A stretch of 64,000 bases of DNA from Pseudoxanthomonas helianthi (GCF_017939625.1 NZ_JAGKTC010000002.1:673592-737591); one strand, 5' to 3'. Shown: positions 26,744 through 37,098, counted from the first letter of the stretch. A program made the numbers and translations. Notes: a model not told the origin generated them from the letters alone.

Positions 26744-27550
26744 ATGAAACGCGTGTCCATCCTGTTGTTCGGCGTGGTCGTCTACGCCGTGTTCTTCGCC
26801 ACTTTCCTCTACCTGATCGCCTTCGTCGGCAACCTGCAGGTCGCGCTGGGTCCATGGCTGCCGTCATTGCCGGCGCTGGTGCCGCACTCCGTCGACATCG
26901 GCGGCGCGCAATCGGCGCCCGTCGTTGCCGCGATCATCGACCTGGCGCTGATCCTTTGCTTCGGCCTGCAGCACAGCGTCATGGCGCGGACCGGTTTCAA
27001 GGCATGGCTGAAGCGACACTTGCCGGAATCGGCCGAGCGCAGCGTCTACGTGTTGCTGGCCAGCCTGGTGCTGATGCTGATGTTCTGGCAGTGGCGCCCG
27101 ATCGCCGGCAATGTCTGGATCGCGGATTCAGTGGCCGGCCAGGCCATCGGTTGGGCGGTGTTCGCCACGGGTTTTGGCTTGGTGCTGCTGTCCACGTTCC
27201 TGATCGATCACTTCGACCTGTTCGGACTGAAGCAGGTGTTGCGGCAGTTCCTCGGCCAGCCGGCGGCGAAGGCGAACTTCGTGACGCCCTTCCTGTACAA
27301 GCTGGTGCGGCACCCGCTCTACCTGGGCTTCATCCTCGCTTTCTGGGGCGGTCCGGTCATGAGTGCCGGCCACCTGTTGTTCGCTGCATCGATGAGCGCC
27401 TACATCCTGATCGCGATCCGTTTCGAGGAACGCGACCTGGTGCGCCAGCTGGGCGAGCGTTACGTCGCCTATCGCGAGCGGGTACCGATGCTGGTGCCGG
27501 GGACTTCACCGCGCGGCGGGGCGAAGTCCGATGCGGGTGAATTGACCTGA
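26744..27550 (+). CDS. mddA: MddA-like methanethiol S-methyltransferase (NnrU/ICMT-like membrane protein)
   Basis: A 268-residue integral membrane methyltransferase-like protein with about five to six membrane segments. Family features are FGLQHSVMARTGFKAWL, ERSVYVLLASLVLMLMFWQWRPI, STFLIDHFDLFGLKQV and the SAM-binding C-terminal segment KLVRHPLYLGFI with RFEERDLVRQLGERYVAYRERVPML. MddA converts methanethiol to dimethyl sulfide. The call is made by motif resemblance and the broader NnrU/isoprenylcysteine methyltransferase superfamily is certain. The start at 26744 has GGAG upstream. The gene converges on tpm, another S-methyltransferase. Confidence 0.72.
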   Translation: MKRVSILLFGVVVYAVFFATFLYLIAFVGNLQVALGPWLPSLPALVPHSVDIGGAQSAPVVAAIIDLALILCFGLQHSVMARTGFKAWLKRHLPESAERSVYVLLASLVLMLMFWQWRPIAGNVWIADSVAGQAIGWAVFATGFGLVLLSTFLIDHFDLFGLKQVLRQFLGQPAAKANFVTPFLYKLVRHPLYLGFILAFWGGPVMSAGHLLFAASMSAYILIAIRFEERDLVRQLGERYVAYRERVPMLVPGTSPRGGAKSDAGELT

Positions 27551-27560
27551 GCTGAAACCC

Positions 27561-27585
27561 GCCGAATGGGCGCCACCCATTCGGC
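27561..27585. terminator. Hairpin between convergent mddA-like gene and tpm
   Basis: A 10-bp perfect stem (27561-27570 with 27576-27585) sits 10 bases past the end of one gene and just before the stop codon of the other. It has no clear T run on either side, so terminator function is plausible, not sure. Confidence 0.5.
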
Positions 27586-27592
27586 TTCCGGC

Positions 27593-28249
27593 TCAGCCCT
27601 TGCGCGTCAACCGATAAACCGTCGTGTGCAGCCGGGTCACGCCTTCGGCGACGAAGCCCGGCTGTTCGTCGAGGATGTCGCGGCGCTCCAGCGCTTCGAT
27701 GGTCCAGTCGCGAGCGTAGGTCGCGTGCACGTCGTCCTCGCCCGTCGAAAACGGCGGCCCCGACTTTTGCTCCTGCGGGTATTCCAGGGTGATCAGCAAG
27801 TCCTGGCATCCAGCGGGAAGCCGGGCGTGCAGGTCGGCGTAGCGCGGGCGCATCTCCGGCGGCAGGGCGATCAGCGCGGCGCGGTCGTAGACGCCATGCA
27901 CGTCGGCCAGCAGTTCGGCATCCAGGCCGAAGGCGTCGCCGAGGATGATTTCGATGGGGCCGGCGGTGAAATGCTCGCCGTAGCGGCTTTCATGCCGCAC
28001 GGGTTCCAGTCCGGCTTCGGCGAAGAATTGCTGGACGGCCAGGGGCGACAGCTCGACACCCAATACCCGGTGCCCTTGTGCGGCCAGCCAGTGCATGTCC
28101 AGCGACTTGCCGCACAGGGGAACGAACACCCGGCTGCCGGCGGGCAGTTGCAATGCAGGCCAGTGTTTCTGCAGCAACGGCATCACCGTATCGCGATGGA
28201 AGCCGATCTGTCCGTCCTGCCAGCGTTGTAGCCAGAACTCGGGCTGCAT
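27593..28249 (-). CDS. tpm: Thiopurine S-methyltransferase
   Basis: TPMT-family enzymes use SAM to methylate sulfur, selenium or tellurium compounds; in bacteria they detoxify tellurite or selenite. The 218-residue protein starts FWLQRWQDGQIGFH, has the SAM motif VFVPLCGKSLDM and GVELSPLAVQQFF, and ends with the usual THLHTTVYRL-type region (VTRLHTTVYRL). Monocistronic, converging on the mddA-like gene. A palindromic repeat lies upstream. Confidence 0.93.
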   Translation of the reverse strand: MQPEFWLQRWQDGQIGFHRDTVMPLLQKHWPALQLPAGSRVFVPLCGKSLDMHWLAAQGHRVLGVELSPLAVQQFFAEAGLEPVRHESRYGEHFTAGPIEIILGDAFGLDAELLADVHGVYDRAALIALPPEMRPRYADLHARLPAGCQDLLITLEYPQEQKSGPPFSTGEDDVHATYARDWTIEALERRDILDEQPGFVAEGVTRLHTTVYRLTRKG

Positions 28250-28295
28250 GCTCCCTCCGGGTCATCCCATCTGTCGTTGATGCGAGATACAGGGG

Positions 28296-28375
28296 TGTAG
28301 GAGCGACGTCAGTCGCGACGCTTTTTGCTTGAAACAAACAAAGAAAAGAGCATCGCGACTAACGTCGCTCCCACA
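28296..28375. repeat. GTGGGAGCGACG-type imperfect inverted repeat
   Basis: Arms 28296-28320 and 28351-28375 are imperfect inverted copies of a GTRGGAGCGACGT unit with a 30-base A/T-richer loop. A related repeat stands at 49474-49554. It fills most of the gap between tpm and the parC stop codon. Confidence 0.75.
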
Positions 28376-28383
28376 TCGAATAC

Positions 28384-30627
28384 CTATTCCACCGACAGGC
28401 CGTCGACCTTCTGCCAGCCTCTCGGCAACAGTCCGCCACGCGAAGCGCGTGCGCCGACGTATTCGTCGAGGTCCTTGAACGACAGGCCCATCGTGCGCTG
28501 GCCGCTCTTCACCTGAAGCGTCTGTCCCGGCGCGACGCTGGCGATGGCGACGACGCGTTCGGTGCCGAGCTTGGCCTTGGGGATTTCGACGATCTTGTTG
28601 CCCTTGCCCTTGTCGAGTTCCGGCAATTCGCTCATCGGGAATGCGAGCAGGTGACCCGCGCTGGTCACCGCGACCACGCGATCGGTTTCGACGCTGCCGA
28701 CCTGCGCCGGCTGCAGCACTTTCGCCCCGGTGGTCAGGTTGAGCATCGCCTTGCCGGCCTTCTGCCGGCCGGTCAGGTTTTCGAAACGGGTGACGAAGCC
28801 ATAGCCGTGCGACGAGGCCAACACGAAGCGCGCATCGTTGTCGGCGCTGGCCACGGCCTGGAACGATGCGCCGGGCGCCGGCGAGAAGCGTCCGGTCAGC
28901 GGTTCGCCGTTGCCGCGGGCCGAGGGCAGGGTATGCACCGCGGTCGAATAGCTGCGGCCTTCCGAATCCAGGAACGCCGCCTGCTGCGTGCTGCGCGATT
29001 TCACCGCTGCGAGCAGGCCGTCGCCCTCCCGGTACGACAGCGTTGCCGCGTCGACATCGTGGCCCTTGGCCGCGCGTACCCAGCCCTTTTCGCTGAGCAC
29101 CACGGTCATCGGTTCGCTGGCGACCAGTTCGGTTTCGTCCAGCGCCTGCGCGGCTTCGCGCTGCACCAGCGGCGACATGCGCGCGTCGCCGAACTTCTTC
29201 GCGTCGGCCGCCAGTTCATCCTTGACCAGCTTCTTCAGCTTGGCTTTCGAATCCAGCGTGGCGATCAGGCGGTCGCGCTCGGCGTCCAGTTCGTCCTGTT
29301 CGCCGCGGATCTTCATTTCCTCCAGCCGCGCCAGCTGCTTCAGCTTGGTCTCGAGAATGTAGTCGGCCTGTTCTTCGCTGAGGCCGAACCGGGCGATCAG
29401 GGCTGCCTTCGGTTCGTCTTCGGTGCGGATGATGCGGATGACTTCGTCGAGGTTGAGGAAGGCGACCAGCAGGCCTTCCAACAGGTGCAGGCGCCGCTCG
29501 ACCTTTTCCAGCCGGTGTTTCAGCCGGCGGGTCACGGTGTCGTAGCGGAACGCCAGCCACTCGGTCAGCAGCATCTTCAGGTTCTTGACCTGCGGGCGCC
29601 CATCCAGGCCGATCACGTTGAGGTTGACCCGGTAGCTTTTCTCCAGGTCGGTGGTCGCGAACAGATGGCCCATCAGCTGTTCGGCGTCGACGCGGCTGCT
29701 GCGCGGGATCAGGGCGATGCGCACCGGGTTGGCGTGATCGGATTCGTCGCGCACGTCTTCCAGCCAGGGCAGCTTCTTCGCGCGCATCTGCGCGGCGATC
29801 TGCTCGATCACCTTCGACGGCGAGACCTGGTAGGGCAGCGCGTTGATGATGAAGTTGCCGTTTTCCTTCACGAAGGTGGCGCGGGCGCGCACGCTGCCGT
29901 TGCCGGTTTCGTAGATCGCGCGCAGGTCGGCCGGGGCGGTGATGATCTCGGCCGTGGTCGGATAGTCGGGGCCGCGCACGTGCTCGCACAGGTCGGCGAC
30001 GCTGGCTTCCGGATCGTCGATCAGGCGGATGCAGGCGCTGACCACTTCGTTGAGGTTGTGCGGCGGCACGTCGGTGGCCATGCCGACGGCGATGCCGGTG
30101 GTGCCGTTGAGCAACAGGTGCGGCAGGCGCGCCGGCAGCCAGGTCGGTTCTTCCAGGGTGCCGTCGAAGTTCGGATCCCAGTCCACCGTACCCTGGCCGA
30201 GTTCGCCGAGCAGCACTTCGGCGATCGGCGTGAGCTTGGATTCGGTGTAGCGCATCGCCGCGAACGACTTCGGATCGTCGCTGGAACCGAAGTTGCCCTG
30301 GCCGTCGATCAGCGGATAGCGGTACGAGAACGGCTGCGCCATCAGCACCAAAGCCTCGTAACAGGCGCTGTCGCCATGCGGGTGGTACTTGCCGATCACG
30401 TCGCCGACGGTGCGCGCCGACTTCTTCGGCTTGGCCCCGGCGCCGAGGCCCAGTTCGCTCATCGCGTAGACGATGCGTCGCTGCACCGGCTTCAGCCCGT
30501 CGCCGATGAAGGGCAGGGCGCGGTCGAGCACCACGTACATCGAATAGTCGAGATAGGCGCGCTCGGCGTACTCGCGCAGCGGGATCTGTTCGAAGCCGTG
30601 GAAGGTGGGGCGGATGGTTTCGGTCAT
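28384..30627 (-). CDS. parC: DNA topoisomerase IV subunit A
   Basis: ParC cuts and passes DNA to unlink daughter chromosomes, together with ParE. The 747-residue protein has the catalytic tyrosine at 127 in [10 protein letters not shown]. The quinolone-resistance region [20 protein letters not shown] carries Ser87 and Glu91, the susceptible-type residues corresponding to E. coli Ser80 and Glu84. The C-terminal half has the weaker beta-pinwheel repeats of ParC rather than GyrA's. parE is not adjacent. A tRNA-Leu gene lies upstream on the same strand. Confidence 0.96.
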   Translation of the reverse strand: MTETIRPTFHGFEQIPLREYAERAYLDYSMYVVLDRALPFIGDGLKPVQRRIVYAMSELGLGAGAKPKKSARTVGDVIGKYHPHGDSACYEALVLMAQPFSYRYPLIDGQGNFGSSDDPKSFAAMRYTESKLTPIAEVLLGELGQGTVDWDPNFDGTLEEPTWLPARLPHLLLNGTTGIAVGMATDVPPHNLNEVVSACIRLIDDPEASVADLCEHVRGPDYPTTAEIITAPADLRAIYETGNGSVRARATFVKENGNFIINALPYQVSPSKVIEQIAAQMRAKKLPWLEDVRDESDHANPVRIALIPRSSRVDAEQLMGHLFATTDLEKSYRVNLNVIGLDGRPQVKNLKMLLTEWLAFRYDTVTRRLKHRLEKVERRLHLLEGLLVAFLNLDEVIRIIRTEDEPKAALIARFGLSEEQADYILETKLKQLARLEEMKIRGEQDELDAERDRLIATLDSKAKLKKLVKDELAADAKKFGDARMSPLVQREAAQALDETELVASEPMTVVLSEKGWVRAAKGHDVDAATLSYREGDGLLAAVKSRSTQQAAFLDSEGRSYSTAVHTLPSARGNGEPLTGRFSPAPGASFQAVASADNDARFVLASSHGYGFVTRFENLTGRQKAGKAMLNLTTGAKVLQPAQVGSVETDRVVAVTSAGHLLAFPMSELPELDKGKGNKIVEIPKAKLGTERVVAIASVAPGQTLQVKSGQRTMGLSFKDLDEYVGARASRGGLLPRGWQKVDGLSVE

Positions 30628-30752
30628 CGTTTGCGACGTGCGTGGATCGTGACGTCGATTCTAACCGCGCGCCCGAACATCGCGTTCCGTGGCGATGCGC
30701 ATCGCCGGAAACGAAAAACCCCCGCTTGCGCGAGGGTCTTCATGCCGAACCT

Positions 30753-30837
<85 letters not shown>

Positions 30838-30931
30838 GTTCGGAGCCGCGCATTTTGGGCAAGTCGGCCGGGCTTGTCAACGCGCCGCAACGCGGGCCGG
30901 GTCGGGTCCGGGCGGGGTGTACCATGCGGGC

Positions 30932-33436
30932 ATGAGCAAACGAAGCGGAAAGGACGGCGGCAAATCGGTTTCCACGGGTAAACGTGGCGGCACTTCCGGG
31001 GCGAAGAAGGGTGCGGCGAAGCGGCCCGCCCAGCCGGCGATGCCGGGCTGGATGCCCGCATCGACGCGCTCGGCTTCCGCCGGCAAGGCTTCGACCCGCC
31101 CGGCGCGAACCGAGCCGGTGAACCGGGCCCGTCCTGCGCCGAAGCTGCCGTTCGAGCCGCAGCGCGTCGATGCGCCCCCATCGGGGTTCCACGACCCCCA
31201 CGCCGAGCGCGAGGCGCGGCGCTACGCCGATCCCATCGCCAGTCGCGAAGCGATCCTCGGCGTGTTGGCCAGGTCGGAAGGCCCTCTGACCGCCGAGGTA
31301 TTGGCCGAGCAACTCGGCCTGGCCGGGCCGGAACGCCTCGAAGCGCTGAACAAGCGTCTCGCGGCGATGGTTCGCGATGGCCAGTTGCTGCAGAACCGCC
31401 GCGGGGGCTACGTGCCGGCGGCGCGCGCGGACCTGGTTTCGGGCACCGTGATCGCCAATCCGGACGGTTTCGGTTTCCTGCGCCCCGAGCAGGGCGGCGA
31501 CGACCTGTTCCTGCCGCCCTACGAAATGCGCAAGGTCTCGCACGGCGACCGCGTGCTGGCGTCGATCACCGGCATGGACCGGCGCGGACGCGGCGAAGCG
31601 GTCATCGTCGAGGTGCTGGAACGCCGGCTGACCCGGCTGCTCGGGCGCTATACCGAAGAAGCGGGCATCGCCTACGTGGTCCCCGACGACAAGCGCATCC
31701 AGCGCAACGTCCTGATCCCGCAGGACGCCCGCAACGGCGCGAAGGCGGGGCAGCTGGTCGTCGCCGAGATCACCACGCCGCAGGATGCGCATCGTCCGCC
31801 GATCGGCAAGGTGCTGGCGGTGCTGGGCGACAAGCTGACCGCTTCGCAAGCGGTGGAAGCGGCGATCCACGGCCACGACATCCCCCACGTGTTTTCGCCG
31901 GAAGTGCTGGCACAGGCCACGGCGGTGCCGCTGGAGGTGCAGCCGGCCGACATCGCCGGGCGCGTCGACCTGCGCCAGGTGCCGCTGGTGACCATCGACG
32001 GCGAGGACGCCAAGGACTTCGACGACGCGGTCTGGTGCGAGCCGAACAAGGACGGTTTCCGCCTGATCGTGGCGATCGCCGACGTCTCGCATTACGTGCG
32101 TCCCGGCACGCCGCTGGACGACGAGGCGCAACTGCGCGCGACTTCGGTGTACTTCCCGGGTTTCGTGGTGCCGATGCTGCCGGAGACGCTGAGCAACGGC
32201 ATCTGCTCGCTGAACCCGAAAGTGGACCGGCTGTGCTTCTGCTGCGACATGCAGGTGGGGCGCGACGGCGTCGTGCGCGACTCGCGCTTCTACGAAGCGG
32301 TGATGCATTCGCACGCGCGGCTGACCTACACCGACGTGTGGAACGCGGTCGGCGAAGGCATCCCGGAGGACGAGCACGACGCGGCGCTCGCCAAGATCGG
32401 CCCGCTGCTGCCGCAAATCCAGCGCCTGCACCAGCTTTACCGGCTGTTCGACAAGGCGCGCGCCAAGCGCGGCGCGATCGAGTTCGAAAGCGGCGAAGTG
32501 CGTTTCGTGCTGGACGCCAAGGGCGAGGTCACCCAGGCCGGCATGCTCCAGCGCAACGACGCGCACAAGCTGATCGAGGAATGCATGATCGCGGCCAACG
32601 TGCAGGCCGCGTTGTTCCTGCTGGCCGCGCGCGTGCCAGCGCCGTACCGCGACCACGACAAACCGCCGGAATCCAAGTACGCGGACCTGGAGGAATTCCT
32701 CAAGGAATTCGCCCTGCGCCTGCCGCCCTGGGCCAAGGTCAGGCCGAAGGATTTCCGCGTGCTGCTGGAGAAGATCCGCGAACGGCCGGATGCGACCTTG
32801 CTGGAATCGGTGATCCTGCGCAGCCAATCGCTGGCGGTGTACGCGCCGGACAACATCGGCCATTTCGGCCTGGCGCTGGAAGCCTACGCGCACTTCACCT
32901 CGCCGATCCGCCGTTATCCCGACCTGCTGGTGCATCGCGCGATCAAGCACGCGCTGGCCGGCGGCAAGCCGGAGGCCTACGCCTATTCGCCGCATGCGAT
33001 GGCCAGCCTGTCGCTGCAATGCTCCGAGCGCTCGCGCCGCGCCGACGAGGCCCAGCGCGAGGTGGACGAACGCTACCGCGCGGCGTGGATGCAAGACCAC
33101 GTCGGCAAGGAATTCGACGGCACCATCAGCGGCGTGACCAGCTTCGGCCTGTTCATCGAACTGGACGAATCCAAGGTCAACGGGCTGGTGCACGTGACCC
33201 AGTTGCCGCGCGATTTCTACCACTTCGACGCGGTGCGCAAGACGCTGACCGGCGAGCGCCGCGGCCACGAATACCGCCTCGGCGACCGCGTGCGCATCGT
33301 CGTTCTCAAGGCCAGCGTGGAGGAACGCAAGATCGACTTCCGTCTGGTCGAGGATGCGGGCCGGTTCGAGGCGAACGCGGCGAAGCCCTTGCCGGCGCGC
33401 GGCAAGCCGGCGAAGCGGACCAAGCAGAAGTATTGA
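30932..33436 (+). CDS. rnr: Ribonuclease R
   Basis: RNase R is a processive 3'-5' exoribonuclease that degrades structured RNA, including rRNA and trans-translation targets. From the ATG at 30932 (MSKRSGKDGG) it has 834 residues: a Lys/Arg-rich N-terminal extension (to about 85) and a helix-turn-helix (SREAILGVLARSEGPLTAEVLAEQLGL). Cold-shock domains and the RNB domain with DGEDAKDFDDAVW catalytic aspartates follow, then a C-terminal S1 domain (FDGTISGVTSFGLFIEL) and a basic tail. rlmB follows, the conserved rnr-rlmB pair. The open frame upstream of 30932 crosses the tRNA and is not coding. Confidence 0.97.
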   Translation: MSKRSGKDGGKSVSTGKRGGTSGAKKGAAKRPAQPAMPGWMPASTRSASAGKASTRPARTEPVNRARPAPKLPFEPQRVDAPPSGFHDPHAEREARRYADPIASREAILGVLARSEGPLTAEVLAEQLGLAGPERLEALNKRLAAMVRDGQLLQNRRGGYVPAARADLVSGTVIANPDGFGFLRPEQGGDDLFLPPYEMRKVSHGDRVLASITGMDRRGRGEAVIVEVLERRLTRLLGRYTEEAGIAYVVPDDKRIQRNVLIPQDARNGAKAGQLVVAEITTPQDAHRPPIGKVLAVLGDKLTASQAVEAAIHGHDIPHVFSPEVLAQATAVPLEVQPADIAGRVDLRQVPLVTIDGEDAKDFDDAVWCEPNKDGFRLIVAIADVSHYVRPGTPLDDEAQLRATSVYFPGFVVPMLPETLSNGICSLNPKVDRLCFCCDMQVGRDGVVRDSRFYEAVMHSHARLTYTDVWNAVGEGIPEDEHDAALAKIGPLLPQIQRLHQLYRLFDKARAKRGAIEFESGEVRFVLDAKGEVTQAGMLQRNDAHKLIEECMIAANVQAALFLLAARVPAPYRDHDKPPESKYADLEEFLKEFALRLPPWAKVRPKDFRVLLEKIRERPDATLLESVILRSQSLAVYAPDNIGHFGLALEAYAHFTSPIRRYPDLLVHRAIKHALAGGKPEAYAYSPHAMASLSLQCSERSRRADEAQREVDERYRAAWMQDHVGKEFDGTISGVTSFGLFIELDESKVNGLVHVTQLPRDFYHFDAVRKTLTGERRGHEYRLGDRVRIVVLKASVEERKIDFRLVEDAGRFEANAAKPLPARGKPAKRTKQKY

Positions 33437-33485
33437 TCCGGCCGGCAGGCGATAATTCCCTCCAACCCGTTTCCCCGATTCCCGA

Positions 33486-34229
33486 ATGAGCAAGCAGAAC
33501 CAGTGGGTCGTCGGCCTGAATGCCGTCGCGTCGTCCATCGAGCACGATGCCGAGCACGTGCGCGAAGTGCTGGTCGAAGCCGGCGGCAAGAATGCGCGCG
33601 TGACCGAAATCGAGGAGAACGCGCGGCGCAAGGGCATCGACGTGCGCCGGGTCAGCACGCAGGCGCTGGACGGCGTCGCCGGCGGCGTGCGCCACCAGGG
33701 CGTCGCGGCGCGTTATGCGGCGGCGAAGACCTGGGACGAGAACGAACTGGCCGGCCTGGTCGAAGCGGCCGAAGGCAAGGCGCTGTTGCTGGTGCTGGAC
33801 GGCGTGCAGGATCCGCACAACCTCGGCGCCTGCCTGCGCAGCGCGGCGGCGGCGGGTGCGACCGCGGTGGTGATCCCGAAGGACAAGTCGGCCACGGTCA
33901 ATGCCACGGTGCGCAAGACTTCGGCCGGCGCCGCCGACCGCCTGCCGGTGGTCGCGGTGACCAACCTGTCGCGCTGCCTGCGCGACCTGCAGAAACTCGG
34001 CGTGTGGATCTACGGGTTGGCCGGCGAGGCCGACACCTCGCTGTATGCGCAGGACCTGCGCGGCAATGTGGCGCTGGTATTGGGCGGCGAAGCCGATGGC
34101 CTGCGTCGCCTGACCCGCGAGCATTGTGATGGATTGGTGAAGATCCCGATGCCGGGCGACATCGAAAGCCTCAACGTTTCCGTCGCCGCCGGCGTCACCC
34201 TGTTCGAAGCGGTTCGCCAGCGCCAATAA
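33486..34229 (+). CDS. rlmB: 23S rRNA (guanosine-2'-O-)-methyltransferase RlmB
   Basis: RlmB methylates G2251 of 23S rRNA in the P-loop of the peptidyl transferase centre. The 247-residue SpoU/TrmH-family protein has an N-terminal substrate-binding domain and a trefoil-knot domain with LVLDGVQDPHNLGACLRSA, GLRRLTREHCD and IPMPGDIESLNVSVAAGVTLFEA. It begins 49 bp behind rnr. Confidence 0.97.
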   Translation: MSKQNQWVVGLNAVASSIEHDAEHVREVLVEAGGKNARVTEIEENARRKGIDVRRVSTQALDGVAGGVRHQGVAARYAAAKTWDENELAGLVEAAEGKALLLVLDGVQDPHNLGACLRSAAAAGATAVVIPKDKSATVNATVRKTSAGAADRLPVVAVTNLSRCLRDLQKLGVWIYGLAGEADTSLYAQDLRGNVALVLGGEADGLRRLTREHCDGLVKIPMPGDIESLNVSVAAGVTLFEAVRQRQ

Positions 34230-34241
34230 TCTGGAGTTTCC

Positions 34242-35438
34242 ATGTCCCCCATGCCGTACGCGAGCTTGTCCCGCCGGGTCGGCGTGCTGTTGCTGGGCCT
34301 GTTGCTGCCGGTCGCTTCGATGGCCCAGGACGGGACGCGTGCACGGGCGCGCGAACTCGGCGTCGCCCCGGGCATTTTCGCGCCTGGGAGGTTCAACGCC
34401 ATCACCGACGTGGCCGGGGTCGAGGTCGGGCAGGTCACGCTGGTCGAAGGCGACAATATCCGTACCGGGGTCACTGCGATCCTGCCGCATGGCGGCAACG
34501 TCTATCGCTCGCGGGTGCCTGCCGCCGCGCATGTCGGCAACGGTTTCGGCAAGTTCATCGGCACGACCCAGGTCAACGAACTGGGCGAGCTGGAAACCCC
34601 GATCCTGCTGACCTGCACGCTGTGCGTGTGGAAGGCCGCCGATGCGATGGCAGCGTGGTTGCTGGAGCAACCCGACATGCAGTCCGTGCGTTCGCTCAAC
34701 GTGGTGGTCGGCGAGACCAACGACGGCGGCCTCAACGACATCCGCGCACGCCCGGTGACGGCCGACGCGGTGCGGCGTGCGTTGTCCACCGCGAAAAGCG
34801 GGCCGGTGCAGGAAGGCAGCGTCGGCGCGGGCACGGGCACGGTGGCCTTCGGCTGGAAGGGCGGCATCGGCACCTCTTCCCGCGTCTTGCCGCAGAAGCT
34901 CGGCGGATGGACGGTGGGCGTCCTGGTGCAGAGCAATTTCGGCGGCGTGCTGCAGGTGTCGGGCGCGCCCGTGGGGCGCGAACTAGATCGCTACGCTTTC
35001 CAGCAGGATGTGGCCGCACGCACCGGAGCGGGCAAGCTGGCGGACGACCGGGGCGATGGTTCGATCATCATCGTCATCGCCACGGATGCGCCCCTCGGCG
35101 ACCGCAACCTGCGGCGATTGGCCTCGCGCGGAATGATGGGGCTGGGCCGTACCGGCAGTTCGGCTTCCAATGGCAGCGGCGACTACGTGCTCGCGTTCTC
35201 CACCGCCGAATCGGTGCGCCGCGCCTTCGATGCGCCGCGCCTGGAAACGACCGAACTGGCCAACGACCAGATGGGCGCGGTGTTCCAGGCCGGGGTCGAG
35301 GCGGTGGAAGAAGCCATCTACAACTCGTTGTTCATGGCCACGACCGTCAGCGGCAACGGCCAGACCGTCGAAGCGATTCCACTGGATCGCGTGCGCGAAG
35401 TGCTGCGCCGGCACGGCATCGCCCCGGCGGTGAAATGA
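34242..35438 (+). CDS. P1 family (DmpA/BapA-type) aminopeptidase
   Basis: P1 (S58) peptidases are self-cleaving Ntn-type enzymes such as DmpA L-aminopeptidase/D-Ala-esterase and beta-peptidyl aminopeptidase BapA. The 398-residue precursor has a signal peptide ending VASMAQ (about residue 28), so it works in the periplasm. The substrate-side NAITDVAGVEVGQVTLVEG and GVTAILPHG are typical. The self-cleavage site is Gly273-Ser274 in RGDGSIIIVIATDAPL, which makes Ser274 the new N-terminal nucleophile. It is 12 bp behind rlmB and probably cotranscribed. The natural substrate is unknown. Confidence 0.92.
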   Translation: MSPMPYASLSRRVGVLLLGLLLPVASMAQDGTRARARELGVAPGIFAPGRFNAITDVAGVEVGQVTLVEGDNIRTGVTAILPHGGNVYRSRVPAAAHVGNGFGKFIGTTQVNELGELETPILLTCTLCVWKAADAMAAWLLEQPDMQSVRSLNVVVGETNDGGLNDIRARPVTADAVRRALSTAKSGPVQEGSVGAGTGTVAFGWKGGIGTSSRVLPQKLGGWTVGVLVQSNFGGVLQVSGAPVGRELDRYAFQQDVAARTGAGKLADDRGDGSIIIVIATDAPLGDRNLRRLASRGMMGLGRTGSSASNGSGDYVLAFSTAESVRRAFDAPRLETTELANDQMGAVFQAGVEAVEEAIYNSLFMATTVSGNGQTVEAIPLDRVREVLRRHGIAPAVK

Positions 35439-35501
35439 CATGAACGCATCGATGGCGGCAAATGCGGCTTGGCACGGCAGTTCGCAGCAAGGGCGAATGG
35501 C

Positions 35502-36374
35502 ATGAGCGCGAGTGGAAACGCGCGCGGCGGCATGGCGTGGCCGGTCTTGGCCGTGCTGGTGTCCATCGTTTCGGTACAGGCCGGTGCCAGCCTGGCCAAG
35601 CAGTTGTTCCCGGTGATCGGGCCCACCGGCACCACCACGGTGCGCCTGGTGATGGGTACGTTGATCCTGTGGGCGGTGTTGCGCCCGTGGCGGGTGCGCG
35701 GCACGTTGCCGTGGAAGTGGTTGCTGGCCTATGGCGTGACCCTGGGCACGATGAACACGGTTTTCTACCTGGCCCTGCAGCGCATTCCGCTGGGCATCGC
35801 CGTCGCCGTCGAATTCCTCGGGCCGCTGGCCGTGGCGGTGATCGGTTCGCGGCGCGCGATCGATTTCGTCTGGGTGGCGTTGGCCGCCGCAGGCCTGTTG
35901 CTGTTCGTGCCCTGGGATCAGGCGCAGCAATCGCTGGACATCATCGGGCTGTTGCTGGCCTTGCTGGCCGGTGCGTGCTGGGGCATGTACATCGTGTTCG
36001 GCCAGCGGTTGGGCGCCGACCACGGAACGAGCATGGTCGCCTACGGTTCGCTGGTGGCGATGGTGGTTGCCGCACCGTGGGGCATCGCCTCCGCGGGCAC
36101 CGCCTTGCTGGCACCCGCGCTGTTGCCCGCGGCGCTGGGCCTGGGCGTGCTGTCGATGGCCTTGCCCTACGCGCTGGAAATGGCCGCGTTGGCGCGCATT
36201 CCGACGCGCACGTTCGGCCTGCTGATGAGCCTGGAACCGGCAGTCGCCGCGCTATGCGGCTTGCTGTTCCTGCACGAACGGCTGGGCGTGCTGCAATGGC
36301 TGGCCATCGCCGCGATCATGGCCGCCTCGGCCGGCGCGACGCTGGGCGCGCGAACCAGCGCGCGCGACGCTTGA
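35502..36374 (+). CDS. EamA family transporter (RhtA-like amino acid exporter)
   Basis: A 290-residue inner membrane protein with about ten membrane segments in two EamA repeats. RhtA of E. coli exports threonine and homoserine, and this protein resembles it (GASLAKQLFPVIGPTGTTTVRL, LAGACWGMYIVFGQRLG, IPTRTFGLLMSLEPAVAAL). The ATG at 35502 is the likely start. A TTG at 35469 would add 11 residues with no membrane role. Substrate assignment is by resemblance only. Confidence 0.87.
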   Translation: MSASGNARGGMAWPVLAVLVSIVSVQAGASLAKQLFPVIGPTGTTTVRLVMGTLILWAVLRPWRVRGTLPWKWLLAYGVTLGTMNTVFYLALQRIPLGIAVAVEFLGPLAVAVIGSRRAIDFVWVALAAAGLLLFVPWDQAQQSLDIIGLLLALLAGACWGMYIVFGQRLGADHGTSMVAYGSLVAMVVAAPWGIASAGTALLAPALLPAALGLGVLSMALPYALEMAALARIPTRTFGLLMSLEPAVAALCGLLFLHERLGVLQWLAIAAIMAASAGATLGARTSARDA

Positions 36375-36380
36375 GCTGCA

Positions 36381-36416
36381 TCGTGGGAGTGGTTGTGGCA
36401 TGCCACAACCACTCCC
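36381..36416. repeat. Perfect GTGGGAGTGG palindrome
   Basis: A perfect 36-base palindrome (18-bp arms, no loop) with the core GTGGGAGTGGTTGTGGCA. It is the same family as 12569-12614 and the partial copy near 40014. It separates the exporter gene from the end of rnt and may serve as a bidirectional transcription stop. Confidence 0.9.
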
Positions 36417-36449
36417 ACACCAAGCAGCTCGGCAAGTGTGAAAACGGAT

Positions 36450-37073
36450 CTACGGCTTGGGCCAGGCGTTGACGATCTTGCAGAACAGCCGCGCGGTCTG
36501 CTCGGCGTCGTACACGGCCGAATGCGCATCGTCGGCGTTCCAGTCCAGTCCCGCGGCCGCCGCCGCACGCGCCAGCACGGTCTGGCCGTAGGCGACGCCG
36601 GCCAGGGTCACCGTGTCGAACACGCTGAAGGGATGGAACGGATTGCGCTTGTGTTCGGTGCGCGCGACCGCGGCATTGAGGAAGTTCAGGTCGAAGTGCG
36701 CGTTGTGGCCGACCAGGATCGCGCGCTGGCAACCGTGCTTCTTCATCGCCGCGCGCACTTTCGCGAACACATGGTCCAGCGCTTCCTTTTCCGGTTTGGC
36801 CAGGCGGAACGGGTGGTCCAGGCGGATGCCGGTGACTTCCAGCGACTTGGGGTCGATCTCGGTGCCGGGCGCGGGAACCAGGTGCGCGGCGGCGGTTTCG
36901 CCGAGCACGAAGGCGCCGTTTTCATCGAGGTCGACCGGCACCGCGGCGATTTCCAGCAACGCATGGCGGTTCCAGTCGAAACCGCCGGTTTCCACGTCGA
37001 CGACCACGGGCAGGAAGCCGCGGAAGCGCTTCGACATCGGGGAAACGGGTGGGTTCGCGTCGCTTTCGGTCAT
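36450..37073 (-). CDS. rnt: Ribonuclease T
   Basis: RNase T trims 3' ends of tRNA and other stable RNAs. The 207-residue DEDD exonuclease has Asp26 and Glu28 in [22 protein letters not shown], and [12 protein letters not shown] with the final His and Asp. Its start lies 25 bp after the hvfC-like stop, so it may be read on the end of the RiPP operon, although it has no obvious role there. Confidence 0.95.
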   Translation of the reverse strand: MTESDANPPVSPMSKRFRGFLPVVVDVETGGFDWNRHALLEIAAVPVDLDENGAFVLGETAAAHLVPAPGTEIDPKSLEVTGIRLDHPFRLAKPEKEALDHVFAKVRAAMKKHGCQRAILVGHNAHFDLNFLNAAVARTEHKRNPFHPFSVFDTVTLAGVAYGQTVLARAAAAAGLDWNADDAHSAVYDAEQTARLFCKIVNAWPKP

Positions 37074-37098
37074 CCCGAAAGGTTAGCAGACGCGCCCC

